From positions 1-40,905 of the forward strand of contig JAURMR010000002.1 in the NCBI GenBank assembly GCA_030830565.1: DNA of 40,905 nucleotides, read 5' to 3'. The stretch comes from Acidimicrobiales bacterium. Its GTDB lineage: Bacteria; Actinomycetota; Acidimicrobiia; Acidimicrobiales; Acidimicrobilacustridaceae. The first letter of the stretch is position 1; the number at the start of each line of letters is the position of its first letter. Below the pieces are notes generated by a model. That model saw only the letters and a list, made by a program, of their open reading frames with translations. It did not search any database and was not told where the DNA came from. The position numbers were made by a program, and so were the translations under genes. Below, in pieces: positions 16,739 to 26,111 of the stretch.

Positions 16739-16941
16739 GGGCTGAGCCTCGCACGCGCCACTGACACTGGGGGCGATGAGGGAAAACGCAGGTCGCCGCA
16801 CTAGAGTGACTCTGTCGTTCCAGTTCCGGAGCGGCGCCGCTGAACCGCTTAGGCCCCAGCACCCCGACACTCACACAGTTTCGGCAGTGCTCACTTCTGG
16901 CCAATTGCTTTCTCAGCGGACCTCAGTAGGAGAAAACTCAT
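16739..16941. other. Divergent control region upstream of the helicase
   Basis: A 203-bp gap between divergent genes. It contains a 12-bp perfect palindrome AGCGGCGCCGCT (16830-16841), a smaller one AGAGTGACTCT (16803-16813) and the AGGAGA ribosome site of the helicase. I do not see a convincing -35/-10 pair. A long structured 5' leader for the helicase would fit the self-regulation known for DEAD-box helicase genes, but this is only inference. Confidence 0.4.
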
Positions 16942-18600
16942 ATGGCGTCACAACGCCCTCGTACCAACCGTTCCTCTTCGGGCGCGCGTCCCCGACCCGG
17001 TTCCGATCGTTCCCGCAACGAAAAGCCCCAGGCCCCGCAAAAAGCCCTTCCGGCTCTTGATCCCGACAATGGGTTCCTTGCCCTCGGCGTTCCCGACACC
17101 CTTTGTGGTGCGCTCGCCCTTGAAGGCATCACTGATCCGTTCCCCATTCAGGTCTCAACCCTTCCCGACTCGTTGAAGGGCCGCGATGTTCTCGGCCGCG
17201 GTCGTACCGGTTCCGGTAAGACCCTTGCCTTCGGTCTCGCTGTGCTCACTCGTCTTTCGATGTTGCAGCTCGACCGTCAACCGTTCCGCCCGCGTGCGCT
17301 CATCCTTGCGCCCACACGCGAACTCGCGTTGCAGATCGACGCAACCATTTCGCCGCTTGCTCGTCGACTTGGTCTGCGCACCACAACCATCTTCGGTGGT
17401 GTTGGTCAGAACCCGCAGGTCGACGCACTTCGTAAGGGTGTCGATGTTGTTGTCGCATGCCCGGGTCGTCTTGAAGATCTCATTAGTCAGAACTTCTGCA
17501 AACTCGATCGCGTTGAAGTCTGTGTTCTCGATGAAGCCGATCACATGGCCGATCTCGGATTCCTTCCCGGCGTGAAGCGTCTTCTCGATCGCACACCCGA
17601 CGACGCACAGCATCTTTTGTTCTCGGCAACCCTCGACAAGGGCGTCGACGTCATCGTCAAGCGCTACATGTCTGATCCGGTCACCCATAGCGTCGATTCC
17701 GAACAGTCACCGGTCAACACCATGACCCACCATGTGTTGCACGTAACGAACGACGATCGACTTCCCGTCATCATCGATCTCGCTGCCGCACCTGGTCGCA
17801 CAATTATTTTCACTCGAACGAAGCATCGCGCCAAGCAACTCACGCGTCAGTTGAACGCACACGGAGTTGTTTCGGTCGAGATGCACGGAAATCTTTCGCA
17901 GAACGTCCGCACGCGAAATCTTGCGGCGTTCTCCGACGGAACGGCAGCGGCAATGGTCGCTACCGACATCGCAGCGCGTGGCATCCATGTTGATGACATC
18001 TCGCTCGTGATCCACGCTGATCCGCCTATGGAGCACAAGGCATATCTCCACCGTTCTGGACGCACAGCGCGCGCCGGAAACGAAGGAGTTGTTGTCACGC
18101 TCGCAACGGAATCGCAGCGCAAGGACGTCGATCAACTCATGCGTAAGGCGGGCATCAAGCCCACCGTTACAAAGGTTCGCCCTGATTCACCGCTACTGCA
18201 GGAAATTGCTCCCGGTCAGCGACTGAAGAAGAGCGCTTCCGAAGTGAAGGCATTGCTCGATGTTCCGGAACCGGCCAACAAACCTGGGGGTCGACCGAAT
18301 TCGCGTAAACCGCGTTCGGAGACCCCCACGGCCACCGGTCGACCGCGCCGCAGCAGTTCAGGTCGTGGACGCAGCGGTGCTGGTGCTGGCGGCGGATCGG
18401 GATCAAGCGCCCGTTCCGGTTCGGGTTCCAGTTCGCGATCAGGCTCGGGCGGCGGTTCCCGTTCGGGCGCTGGCTCAAGCTCACGTTCGGGTTCGGGTTC
18501 AGGCGGCGGCGGGCGTACCTCGGGTGGTGGCGGATCATCTGCCGGTTCCCGTCAGGGTTCGAGCCGATCAGCTGGTCGACAGGGCGGCCGCGCCCGTTAG
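16942..18600 (+). CDS. DEAD-box RNA helicase with Gly/Ser/Arg-rich tail
   Basis: A 552-residue ATP-dependent RNA helicase. Motifs in order: Q-motif region FPIQ, Walker A GRTGSGKT (K93), PTREL, GG, DEAD at 197-200, SAT, IFTRTKHRAK, ARGIHVDD and HRSGRTARAG. The C-terminal 120 or so residues are low-complexity Ser-Gly-Arg repeats (for example SGSGSSSRSGSG), as in cold-shock or ribosome-assembly helicases that use such tails for RNA binding. AGGAGA lies at a good distance before ATG 16942. The tail-coding DNA is a repetitive GGTTCG-rich stretch (about 18361-18590), prone to length change. Confidence 0.95.
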   Translation: MASQRPRTNRSSSGARPRPGSDRSRNEKPQAPQKALPALDPDNGFLALGVPDTLCGALALEGITDPFPIQVSTLPDSLKGRDVLGRGRTGSGKTLAFGLAVLTRLSMLQLDRQPFRPRALILAPTRELALQIDATISPLARRLGLRTTTIFGGVGQNPQVDALRKGVDVVVACPGRLEDLISQNFCKLDRVEVCVLDEADHMADLGFLPGVKRLLDRTPDDAQHLLFSATLDKGVDVIVKRYMSDPVTHSVDSEQSPVNTMTHHVLHVTNDDRLPVIIDLAAAPGRTIIFTRTKHRAKQLTRQLNAHGVVSVEMHGNLSQNVRTRNLAAFSDGTAAAMVATDIAARGIHVDDISLVIHADPPMEHKAYLHRSGRTARAGNEGVVVTLATESQRKDVDQLMRKAGIKPTVTKVRPDSPLLQEIAPGQRLKKSASEVKALLDVPEPANKPGGRPNSRKPRSETPTATGRPRRSSSGRGRSGAGAGGGSGSSARSGSGSSSRSGSGGGSRSGAGSSSRSGSGSGGGGRTSGGGGSSAGSRQGSSRSAGRQGGRAR

Positions 18601-18616
18601 GCGCGATGATTCAGCC

Positions 18617-19093
18617 ATGAATTTTTTCGAAGCAACCATGGCAATCGGCGCAGCCGAGAAGCTCGATATCGAGACAGCAGAACTCCTCATCCGCGTTGAG
18701 AATAGCGGCGACGTGCTGTACAACGAACTCGCCTCGCGACTCAACAATGAAGAGGCTGCCGATCTCCTTCGCAAGAACGGTCGTGAAGAAGTTGGCCACG
18801 CTCGCCGAATGATGAAAGTCCTTTCGCTCAAGCTCGGCACCGAGTACGTGCCTTCGGCCGAGGTCCTCGAAAAGTTCGAGGTTGACCTCCCCGATTCTCT
18901 TGATGCGTCGTCGTTGCCAATGATTGTCGAAGGCGAACTTCAGGGCGACCTCGGCTATCAGAAGTGGGCCTCGCACGAAACCGATCCCGAGATCATCGAG
19001 CTTCTGCTTCGCAACGGCCGTGAAGAAACCAAGCACGCCGAGCGCATCAAGCAGGCCATCGCAATTCTCGAAGCTGCTGAGGCAGCCCAGTAA
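18617..19093 (+). CDS. Ferritin-like di-iron protein (rubrerythrin-like)
   Basis: A 158-residue four-helix protein. Two copies of the iron motif, R56-EEVGH61 and R135-EETKH140, lie in a symmetrical repeat (NGREE-xxHA-R), with the other ligands probably in ELLIRVENS and IVEGELQGD. This is the ferritin-like/rubrerythrin pattern; no C-terminal rubredoxin Cys pairs are present. A role in peroxide or iron handling is likely but unproven. ATG 18617 begins 16 bp after the helicase stop; no strong ribosome site is visible. An open frame continues far upstream through the helicase tail, but it is only Arg/Val-rich noise. Confidence 0.85.
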   Translation: MNFFEATMAIGAAEKLDIETAELLIRVENSGDVLYNELASRLNNEEAADLLRKNGREEVGHARRMMKVLSLKLGTEYVPSAEVLEKFEVDLPDSLDASSLPMIVEGELQGDLGYQKWASHETDPEIIELLLRNGREETKHAERIKQAIAILEAAEAAQ

Positions 19094-19172
19094 CCGATCG
19101 TCGAACACGACGTCGTCGCAGTACCTGCTCTCTATGGGGCAGAATCACATTCCACTTAGGGGAGGACATGAC

Positions 19173-20156
19173 ATGGCACTGACCATGATGCGTTTCAATT
19201 GCATTCAGCCCGGACTCGAGCCGAACGAGATGGCCGATCGTTACAACGCCATGCTCGACATGGCTCAGGTTCTTGATGAACTTGGTGGCGGCATGGTGAC
19301 GCTCGAAGAGCATCACGGCGCCGAGAACGGTTGGAGTTCCTCCCCGCTCACAATGGCTGCAGCAATTCTCAGCCGCACCAAGAACGTTTCTGTTTCGATT
19401 TCTGCACTTCTCGTGCCATTGCACGATCCGTTGCGCATCGCGGAAGACATCGCGGTCATCGACCTCATGTCAAAGGGCCGACTCACCGTCATTGGCGGCC
19501 TCGGCTATCGCCCGAGCGAATACGAAGCCCACGGCAAGTCCTGGGCCGATCGCGGCAAGATCATGGACGAATGCGTCGACACCATGCTTAAAGCCTGGAC
19601 AGGCGAACCATTCGAATACCGCGGCACCACCGTGCGCGTCACGCCGCGTCCGTTCACGCAACCCCACCCGATGTTCCTTCTCGGTGGAACCTCAAAGCCC
19701 GCAGCACGTCGTGCCGCGCGCTTCGGCCTTCCCATCATGTGGGCAGCTCCGGTTCCCGAGATCGAGGCGCACTATTACGAAAAGTGCGAGGAATACGGCA
19801 CGCAGGGTTTCGCTATGGCTCCGCCTGAAGATTTTCACCACGTCTTCTTTGCCGAAGATGTCGATGCCGGTTGGGCCGCCATGGGCGAGCACATCCTTCA
19901 CGAAGCAACGACCTACTCCTCATGGCAGACCTCCGACATCAAGTCCTCGGCACACTCACACGCCAAGACCGTTGCCGAACTTCGTGAAGAGGGTCTCTAC
20001 CAAATCGTTTCGCCGGCCGAAGCAGTTGAAGAGGCCAAGGCCGCCGGCGATTTCGCCGTCTTCGCGATGCACCCTCTCTGCGGTGGCATGCCGATTTCAG
20101 AAAGTTGGAAGCAGATCGACCTGCTTCGCAACGAGATCCTTCCCGCACTTGCCTAG
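19173..20156 (+). CDS. LLM-class flavin/F420-dependent oxidoreductase
   Basis: A 327-residue luciferase-like TIM-barrel oxidoreductase. Typical blocks: EEHHGAENGW after the first strands, LVPLHDPLRIAEDIAVIDLMSKGRL, GLGYRPSEYEAHG, and PMFLGG-like PMFLLGGTSKPAARRAA. The family uses FMN or F420; the cofactor is not readable here. ATG 19173 follows an AGGGGAGG ribosome site. It lies between the ferritin-like gene and a cyclase-family gene, all co-directional. The end (PLCGGMPISESWKQIDLL) is typical of this subgroup. Substrate unknown. Confidence 0.92.
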   Translation: MALTMMRFNCIQPGLEPNEMADRYNAMLDMAQVLDELGGGMVTLEEHHGAENGWSSSPLTMAAAILSRTKNVSVSISALLVPLHDPLRIAEDIAVIDLMSKGRLTVIGGLGYRPSEYEAHGKSWADRGKIMDECVDTMLKAWTGEPFEYRGTTVRVTPRPFTQPHPMFLLGGTSKPAARRAARFGLPIMWAAPVPEIEAHYYEKCEEYGTQGFAMAPPEDFHHVFFAEDVDAGWAAMGEHILHEATTYSSWQTSDIKSSAHSHAKTVAELREEGLYQIVSPAEAVEEAKAAGDFAVFAMHPLCGGMPISESWKQIDLLRNEILPALA

Positions 20157-20230
20157 GTGATTCCGGCGGCAGCGATGCCGTCGGAGTTGTACCTTTCAGG
20201 AACTGACACGTCGATCCATCGGGGGAAATC

Positions 20231-21130
20231 ATGAGCAAGAACAACTGGGGCCGTTGGGGCGCCGACGACGAGCGCGGTGCGCTCAATCACCTCACTCCTG
20301 AGGTCATCCAGGCCGCTGCTGCCTCGATCACAACCGGCAAGGTCTACAGCCTTGGTATCCCGATTCAGGGTCAAGGTGTTCCGTTGCTTGACTACCGCGG
20401 AACGCCGATGCGTCTCACGCTGCAGGACGGCACCGACGACGGAATGTTCGCCGTCTACGGAGCGCAGGATGGCACCGGCGCACACGAGGACGTGCTCGTC
20501 ATGGCCTCGCATACGACTTCACACATGGATGCACTCATTCATGTGTATGAAGATCACAAGCATTACAACGGCGTGCCTTTCGGCGAGATGCGGGCGCTTG
20601 GTGGCGCCGCCAAGCTCGGCATCGAAAAGGTCGACAGCTTTGCTGCACGCGCAGTCATCCTCGACATCGTGAAGCTCAAGGGTGCCGACAGGTGGCTTGA
20701 ACCCGGCACCATGATCATGGCCGCCGATCTTCAGGCCGCAGCCGATGCACAGGGCGTTGAAGTTCGCGCTGGCGATGTCGTGCTTATCCGCACTGGTCAC
20801 CTCGACATGTGGTGGGCCGGCAACGCTGCAGGCGAACCCGAAGGTTTCGCTCAGGCTGGTATTGGTGCTGATGCAGCTGCGTGGCTTGCCGATAAGGACG
20901 TCACTGCAGTTGGTTCTGACAACGCAGCAGTCGAGGTCATTCCCTTCGACAACAACGACTTCCTCATCGTTCACAAGATGCTTCTGGTCCAGGCCGGCAT
21001 TTACATGCTCGAGCACCTTGACCTTCGTCAACCCTGTGAAGACGGAAACTACGAAGGCGTCATCGCTGTGTCGCCGCTCAAGGTCACGGGTGCAACGGGC
21101 TCGCCAATCAACCCGGTGTTCATTTCCTGA
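20231..21130 (+). CDS. Cyclase family protein (kynurenine formamidase-like fold)
   Basis: A 299-residue protein of the PF04199 cyclase family. MASHTTSHMDALIHVYEDHKHYNG contains the HxTxHxD metal motif, and RAVILDIVKLKG followed by DVVLIRTGHLDMWW matches the fold. Members hydrolyse amide or lactone bonds with Zn or Mn; isatin hydrolase and kynurenine formamidase are known examples. ATG 20231 has a GGGGGAAA ribosome site. It follows the LLM gene by 74 bp and ends before a strong terminator, so the LLM and cyclase genes may form one unit, as seen in several aromatic degradation loci. Confidence 0.9.
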   Translation: MSKNNWGRWGADDERGALNHLTPEVIQAAAASITTGKVYSLGIPIQGQGVPLLDYRGTPMRLTLQDGTDDGMFAVYGAQDGTGAHEDVLVMASHTTSHMDALIHVYEDHKHYNGVPFGEMRALGGAAKLGIEKVDSFAARAVILDIVKLKGADRWLEPGTMIMAADLQAAADAQGVEVRAGDVVLIRTGHLDMWWAGNAAGEPEGFAQAGIGADAAAWLADKDVTAVGSDNAAVEVIPFDNNDFLIVHKMLLVQAGIYMLEHLDLRQPCEDGNYEGVIAVSPLKVTGATGSPINPVFIS

Positions 21131-21144
21131 CTCATTCATTCTGC

Positions 21145-21174
21145 AACGGGCCTCGACTTCGTTCGGGGCCCGTT
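21145..21174 (+). terminator. Rho-independent terminator after cyclase gene
   Basis: An 11-bp stem (AACGGGCC plus TCG, pairing with CGG plus GGCCCGTT, with one G-T pair) closes an 8-nt loop and is followed by TTGCGTTTT. It starts 15 bp after the stop at 21130. Confidence 0.75.
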
Positions 21175-21212
21175 TGCGTTTTGTACGTGGCGTGGTGGGT
21201 CAGAATGAACGA

Positions 21213-21866
21213 ATGGCAATCACCACGGTGCTGTTCGATCTCGATGGAACACTGATCGATAGCAGTCCTGGTATTCGTCGCTGCGTCGATGAGTCACTTG
21301 TGCATCACGGATTTCCCGCGATTACCGATGAACAGTTTTCGTCGTTCATTGGACCTCCGCTAACAAAAGGGTTTGGATTCGCGACTTCCGATGAAACGCT
21401 GATCGAATCACTCATCACGGTGTATCGCGAGCACTATGGCGCCGGCGGAATGTACGAGTACGCGGTGTACGACGGTATTCCTGAATTGTTAACTCGTTTG
21501 AACGACGCGGGTTTCCGACTCGCGATTGCGACATCGAAGCGCACTGCGTTTGCGCAACCAGTCGTCGAACATGCTGGTCTCGTTTCGCACTTTGAACTCG
21601 TGGTTGGTTCGGAACGTGATGGTGCCGGTGCCGAGAAACCAGTCGTGATGGGTTCGGTGTTTGAGCAGCTAGCGATTGCTGAGCCGCACTTGGTCGTGAT
21701 GATTGGTGACCGGGAACACGACGGCCATGGCGCAGCGGCGCTCGGGACTCACTTCGTTGGAGTGTCGTGGGGTTTCGGTAGCCACGAGGAATTGCTGGCT
21801 GCGGGCGCATCTCGAATCGCCGATCACCCCTCTGAAATTGAGGCGTTTGTGGCCTCGATTTCCTGA
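21213..21866 (+). CDS. HAD-family phosphatase (phosphoglycolate phosphatase-like)
   Basis: A 217-residue HAD hydrolase. Motif I is D9-L-D-G-T13, motif II is ATSKR, motif III Lys is in AEKP and motif IV is IGDREHD. A helical C1 cap lies between motif I and II (SSPGIRRCVDESLVHHGF). This matches Gph/PpaX-type phosphatases; several substrates are possible. ATG 21213 lies after the cyclase terminator; no clear ribosome site. The longer open frame upstream is a shadow of the cyclase gene. Confidence 0.88.
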   Translation: MAITTVLFDLDGTLIDSSPGIRRCVDESLVHHGFPAITDEQFSSFIGPPLTKGFGFATSDETLIESLITVYREHYGAGGMYEYAVYDGIPELLTRLNDAGFRLAIATSKRTAFAQPVVEHAGLVSHFELVVGSERDGAGAEKPVVMGSVFEQLAIAEPHLVVMIGDREHDGHGAAALGTHFVGVSWGFGSHEELLAAGASRIADHPSEIEAFVASIS

Positions 21867-21930
21867 GGAATCACGAGAACCGCATCGCTAAACCGTGTGT
21901 GGTGGGGTCTGGTGTGGGAGGGTGTCGCCC

Positions 21931-23085
21931 ATGTCAAAGCACACTCGCACCCTTTCTCTGCCCGCAATCGTCGTCATTGTTGGCGCCCTTCTTCTCGCCG
22001 CTTGTGGCGGAAGTAGTAGTTCGAAAGCAGCGACACCGACCCCGATGCCCGCTCGGTCGGGTACCTATGCAGTGGGCCACGACACCGTCTCGATTCCCGA
22101 TGCGTCAACGGGAAAGACCATCACCGCTGATATCTGGTATCCGGCGGCCGACGGAGCGAAAGGCGCCTTCGCTCGCTACTCGCTGCTGCCCACCGCCTAT
22201 TTCGATTCAAAGGTGGCGATCGAAGACGCCCCGATCAATAGCTCTGGCGCATTTCCGTTCGTTGTCTACTCACACGGAAGTGGTGGCCAAAGTTTTGTCG
22301 CCTCGTTCCTCACTGAAGACATTGCAAGTCACGGCTACGTCGTGTTGTCCGCAAATCACGATGGCAACACCGCTGCCAATCAACTTCTCGGAACATCAGT
22401 TTCTCAGGACGTGAATGACTTCCTTCGCCCCAATGTTGTGAAGGCAGAGATCGACTGGGCCCTTGCGCAGTCTTCCGGCAAGGCCTCCGCCTATCCGGCG
22501 CTGAAGGGCGCAATTGACGAAGCGCGTATCGGCCTCGTTGGTCACAGTTACGGCGGCTACACAGTGTTGGCCTCTGCTGGCGGACACACCGGTCCGGCCG
22601 GAACCATTGCGCCCGATCCGCGCATCAAGGCCGTTGTTGGCCAGGCTCCCTACACCCGCCGACTCTCCGACGCAGAACTCACCGGCATCAAGATTCCGGT
22701 GATGCTGATGGTCGGAACAAAGGACATCACAACGCCGCTCGAACTCGATTCGCAGCGCCCGTTCGACCTCATTACCGGACCGCCAGTCGTGCTCGCAGTT
22801 ATGACCGACGCTGCACATCAGTCATATACCGATGTGTGCATGTACCTCAATGAGATTCCAAAGCTTCCTGATGCGCCGGCTTTGGTTGCAACGGCGATCA
22901 AGACTCAAGCCACCGAAGGTTGCGGAGCAGGGTTCATGCCTTATGCCCGCGATCTCGAATTAGCATCGGGGCTCACCGTTGCGTTCCTCAACGAATTCGT
23001 TGCAGGCACACCGAACGCATCATGGTTCGCTGGCCCAACGGCGACGATCAGCGCACCCGACCTGACCATCAGCATCAAGCGCTAA
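21931..23085 (+). CDS. Lipoprotein alpha/beta hydrolase (dienelactone/PAF-acetylhydrolase-like)
   Basis: A 384-residue lipoprotein esterase. The lipobox LLAAC gives Cys25, followed by a Ser/Thr/Pro linker. SHGSGG is the oxyanion-hole region and G204-H-S206-Y-G208 the nucleophile elbow; the acid is likely in GTKDITTP and His in DAAHQSYT. This order fits PAF-acetylhydrolase/dienelactone hydrolase-type proteins. ATG 21931 follows GGGAGGG; an upstream GTG would add 12 residues before the signal. Two Cys late in the protein (CMYLNE and EGCGAGF) could form a disulfide. Probably a cell-surface esterase. Confidence 0.87.
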   Translation: MSKHTRTLSLPAIVVIVGALLLAACGGSSSSKAATPTPMPARSGTYAVGHDTVSIPDASTGKTITADIWYPAADGAKGAFARYSLLPTAYFDSKVAIEDAPINSSGAFPFVVYSHGSGGQSFVASFLTEDIASHGYVVLSANHDGNTAANQLLGTSVSQDVNDFLRPNVVKAEIDWALAQSSGKASAYPALKGAIDEARIGLVGHSYGGYTVLASAGGHTGPAGTIAPDPRIKAVVGQAPYTRRLSDAELTGIKIPVMLMVGTKDITTPLELDSQRPFDLITGPPVVLAVMTDAAHQSYTDVCMYLNEIPKLPDAPALVATAIKTQATEGCGAGFMPYARDLELASGLTVAFLNEFVAGTPNASWFAGPTATISAPDLTISIKR

Positions 23086-23146
23086 TACCGCCGATCATCG
23101 GAACGAGCCAGCAAATCGTCAACAACCGATTTGCTAGGTTCGATCC

Positions 23147-23965
23147 GTGAATCCAGTCGCCCTTGCATTTGCTGCATTTCTCACGGCAGCAATCGGAACA
23201 CTTGGTGGATTAGGTGGGGCAATCCTTCTCGTTCCGATCCTTGTGTTGTCGGGAATGGAAGCGAAGTTCGCCGCGCCTCTCGGACTGGTCTCGGTCGCTG
23301 CGGGTTCTCTTGCGGCAGCTCCACATCAACTCACCGCTCGTGTCGTGAATCATCGCCTTGGCGTTGCGACGGAAATCGTTGCTTCCTCGGCGGCGCTCGT
23401 TGGCGCATTGGTCTCGGGTCTCATCGGCCAGTCACTGCTCGCTGTCCTGCTGGGTTGCGTTGCGTTAGTCGCTGCTTTTGCTGGCGGTCGCCGCAAAGGA
23501 ATTCGCAATCTCCCGGATCCATCTCTGACTGCAGCCGATGTAGGTGAAACACCTGGAACGCTCGCGGGCGCCTACCCCTTGGGCGACGAGTTCGTTCCGT
23601 ACCGGGCAAAGCGCCTCCCTGTCGGACTCTTGGGAATGGGCATGGCCGGTTTGATATCAGGCCTGTCTGGAGTCGGAGGCGGATGGGTGAAGACACCGAC
23701 TGCTTCGGAAGTCATGCATGTTCCGGTAAAGGTCGCTGCGGCAACGTCAACATTCACGGTCGGGGTAACGGCTGCAGTTGGACTTCTTGTTTATGAATCA
23801 CAAGGTCGCGTTGTGGTTTCCGACGCTGCGCTTGTAGCGGCTGCCGGTTTAGTTGGTGGCACTGTCGGCGTTCGACTCCAACACGTACTTCCGCCCCCGT
23901 TGGTACGACGCGGACTGTCCGTCATCCTCGCCGTCATTGGCGTCTTGCTGATTGTGCGCCGATGA
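23147..23965 (+). CDS. TSUP-family (TauE/SafE) permease
   Basis: A 272-residue membrane protein with two similar halves, each opening with a Gly-rich helix: TLGGLGGAILLVPIL near residue 17 and GLISGLSGVGGGWVKTPT near 170, as in the TauE/SafE sulfite/organosulfonate exporter family. A polar loop (about 115-150) joins the halves. Substrate unknown. GTG start at 23147; the next gene overlaps it by 4 bp. Confidence 0.9.
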   Translation: MNPVALAFAAFLTAAIGTLGGLGGAILLVPILVLSGMEAKFAAPLGLVSVAAGSLAAAPHQLTARVVNHRLGVATEIVASSAALVGALVSGLIGQSLLAVLLGCVALVAAFAGGRRKGIRNLPDPSLTAADVGETPGTLAGAYPLGDEFVPYRAKRLPVGLLGMGMAGLISGLSGVGGGWVKTPTASEVMHVPVKVAAATSTFTVGVTAAVGLLVYESQGRVVVSDAALVAAAGLVGGTVGVRLQHVLPPPLVRRGLSVILAVIGVLLIVRR

Positions 23966-24228
23966 ACGATCTCAACACGCTCTCGAAAATATTGATGGTT
24001 GCGCTCGTGATCACATTTGCGTGCGCACTTGGTGGTGCATTCATCCCGGGCACGGTGGGTCAGTGGAGCGGGACCGCCTGCATCATCATCTTGATTGCTG
24101 TGCCCGTTTTGCGGGTGACATGGCTGGTGGTGGATTGGACCAGAGCTCGGGACGTGAAATTCGCGCTTTTGGGTTGTGCGTTGCTGGTTGTCCTCGCAAC
24201 GAGTGGTGCAATCGCTCTCCTTCGCTAA
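23962..24228 (+). CDS. Small membrane protein (DUF1634-like partner of TSUP permease)
   Basis: An 88-residue protein with three hydrophobic segments (about 9-29, 37-57 and 66-86). Its ATG overlaps the permease stop (ATGA), and DUF1634 proteins with similar build are often encoded next to TSUP permeases, so it is probably an accessory subunit. The DUF assignment rests on context and layout, not on a clear motif. Confidence 0.7.
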   Translation: MNDLNTLSKILMVALVITFACALGGAFIPGTVGQWSGTACIIILIAVPVLRVTWLVVDWTRARDVKFALLGCALLVVLATSGAIALLR

Positions 24229-24276
24229 CACCTCTCTCTGAAGGCGAAGCCAAAAGAGGCTCGGTAGGCTTTCACG

Positions 24277-25197
24277 ATGGCTGCCGACGGACTCGCTCGA
24301 CCGATAGATTTTTCTGCCCGTTCTGCTCAAGGCATTCACCTTGGTGTGTCGTTAGGCGGCGGAGGAATCTTCTTCGTTGCTTGGCAGGTCACCTATCTGC
24401 AGCAATTGGCACAGTTGGGGGTGAACCTCAAAGGAGCCGCTCGTGTTGTCGGCACATCGGCGGGCTCGCTGGTTGCATCGATTCTTGAATCTGGAAACCT
24501 TCGACGTTTCGAACGTGAGGTTTCGTTTTTCGCCAAGACGCCGGCCCTTGTCAGCATGTTGGCGCCGTCAGGTTCATTGAAACCAAGTCAGCAGCGTGCA
24601 CTCGATGTTTTTGTTGCGGCGCAAAATGCAGAACCGGAAGTGATTCGGTCCATTGGGCATGAAGCACTCGCTGCATCAACGCCTTCGGCGAACAAGATGG
24701 CGCGGAGCGTCTCGATGATGCTGCTCTCACGTTCATGGCCCGCCGACGCACTGCACATCACCTGTGTTGACACACTCACCGGTGAACGTTGTGTTGTCAC
24801 ACGCGATGCCGGTGTCCGAATCGAACGCGCCGTTGCCGCGAGTAGCGCGGTTCCAGGCATCTTCAGTCCGCAGCCCATTGGCGATCGGCGGTGCATGGAC
24901 GGGGGAGTGAGCGGTTCGGGTACACACCTTGACCTTCTCGCCGGATGTGATCGTGCCGTTGTCCTGAGTCTCACGACAACAACTCCGGCTCCGATTGGCG
25001 CAATGACCCAGTCGCCGGGCAACTTCGCCAACGAAGTTGCGGCGCTTGAAGCGACGGGCACGAACGTGTTTCTTCGAAGCCCGGAATCGATGGACATCAA
25101 CAAACTGATGGATCCAAAGTCGGTACCCGAGGCCATCGCGATGGCAAAGCGTCAGGCAGCTGCCGATGCGAGTGCACTTCGGGACTTCATCGCGTAG
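24277..25197 (+). CDS. Patatin-like phospholipase
   Basis: A 306-residue patatin-fold serine lipase. SLGGGGIFFVAW is the oxyanion Gly-rich loop, G59-T-S61-A-G63 the nucleophile elbow and D208-G-G the catalytic Asp motif, giving the full Ser-Asp dyad. No signal peptide, so likely cytoplasmic or membrane-associated lipid hydrolysis. The start ATG 24277 has no strong ribosome site. It is co-directional with the PhyH gene 42 bp downstream. Confidence 0.92.
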   Translation: MAADGLARPIDFSARSAQGIHLGVSLGGGGIFFVAWQVTYLQQLAQLGVNLKGAARVVGTSAGSLVASILESGNLRRFEREVSFFAKTPALVSMLAPSGSLKPSQQRALDVFVAAQNAEPEVIRSIGHEALAASTPSANKMARSVSMMLLSRSWPADALHITCVDTLTGERCVVTRDAGVRIERAVAASSAVPGIFSPQPIGDRRCMDGGVSGSGTHLDLLAGCDRAVVLSLTTTTPAPIGAMTQSPGNFANEVAALEATGTNVFLRSPESMDINKLMDPKSVPEAIAMAKRQAAADASALRDFIA

Positions 25198-25239
25198 TTC
25201 ATTTGCGCAGAGGTCGTACCCGTGAGGCAGGATGAGGAT

Positions 25240-26109
25240 ATGGAACGCATTTCTCCAACTCGTGCAGTGACGCAGGACGAAGTCGAGACTTTTTGGCGCG
25301 ACGGCGTTGTCTGTTTGAGGTCGATTCTTCCCCTCGATCTTGTCGCTTCGATGGAGGCTCCTATTGAAGACGCGCTCTCGGGCACCGCGATGGCCAATCT
25401 CTCCGAGATGGCTGATGCGCTCGAATCTGGCGGCATAGCTCGTCTTGTTGATGACTCGGTGGCGTCGTCAGGAGCACCCCGCGGTCAGTTCAGGGCAGGT
25501 ACTGATCACTGGCTTGTTCAAGAAGAATTCCGAGAGTTTGCACTTCGGTCGCCGCTACCCGGAATTGTCGCGTCTCTTCTTCAAAGCGATGAGGTGCGTC
25601 TCTACGAAGACAGTGTGTTGGTGAAGGAACCAGGAACACAGGAGAAGACCGGATTCCATCAGGACATGGCGTATTTTCATCTCGACGGCGATCTTGTCTG
25701 CACGACGTGGGTCCCACTCGATGTTGTCACTGCTGAAATGGGAGCAGTTCGATTTGTCGTCGGCTCTCATCTCGACGCCACGAAGTATCGGCCGACCATG
25801 TTCGTTTCGGAACTCGCGATTCCCGGAACTGAAGGTGCAGAGGTTCCCGACTACGACAAGCAGGTGGGCGAGGCGCGAATCATTAGTTTCGACACCGCAC
25901 CTGGCGATCTCACTGTTCATCACGCACGAACTATTCACGCAGCGAGCGGAAACTTGAGCCGCACCCAGCGCCGAAGGGCAATCAGCGTTCGCTACACAGG
26001 TGACAACACGCGCTTCAGGGTTGTAGCCGGTTCACCCATGAAGGAACATCACAGTTCGCTTGTCGAAGGCGAACTTCTGAACGATGCCTGTCCTCTTGCC
26101 TGGCCATAA
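25240..26109 (+). CDS. Phytanoyl-CoA dioxygenase (PhyH) family protein
   Basis: A 289-residue Fe(II)/2-oxoglutarate oxygenase. H140-x-D142 in GFHQDMAYF and H233 in TIHAASGN form the facial triad; the Arg in RRAISVRYTGD likely binds 2-oxoglutarate. ATG 25240 is preceded by AGGATGAGG; an upstream GTG at 25222 is possible. Members hydroxylate lipids, amino acids or natural products; no substrate can be named. Convergent with the following membrane-anchored protein. Confidence 0.9.
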   Translation: MERISPTRAVTQDEVETFWRDGVVCLRSILPLDLVASMEAPIEDALSGTAMANLSEMADALESGGIARLVDDSVASSGAPRGQFRAGTDHWLVQEEFREFALRSPLPGIVASLLQSDEVRLYEDSVLVKEPGTQEKTGFHQDMAYFHLDGDLVCTTWVPLDVVTAEMGAVRFVVGSHLDATKYRPTMFVSELAIPGTEGAEVPDYDKQVGEARIISFDTAPGDLTVHHARTIHAASGNLSRTQRRRAISVRYTGDNTRFRVVAGSPMKEHHSSLVEGELLNDACPLAWP

Positions 26110-26111
26110 CG

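Noticed and set aside
16051-16767. A 238-codon minus-strand frame over the SMP-30 gene and the small conserved protein
   Set aside because: Composition is Ser/Arg-rich shadow sequence, while the two real genes show conserved blocks.
18361-18590. Repeat-rich GGTTCG stretch as a separate element
   Set aside because: It is in frame with the helicase and encodes its Ser/Gly/Arg tail.
18260-18616. Upstream in-frame extension of the ferritin-like gene through the helicase tail
   Set aside because: The extension is Arg/Val/Ala noise in the GC-rich repeat of the helicase; the ferritin fold starts at the ATG at 18617.
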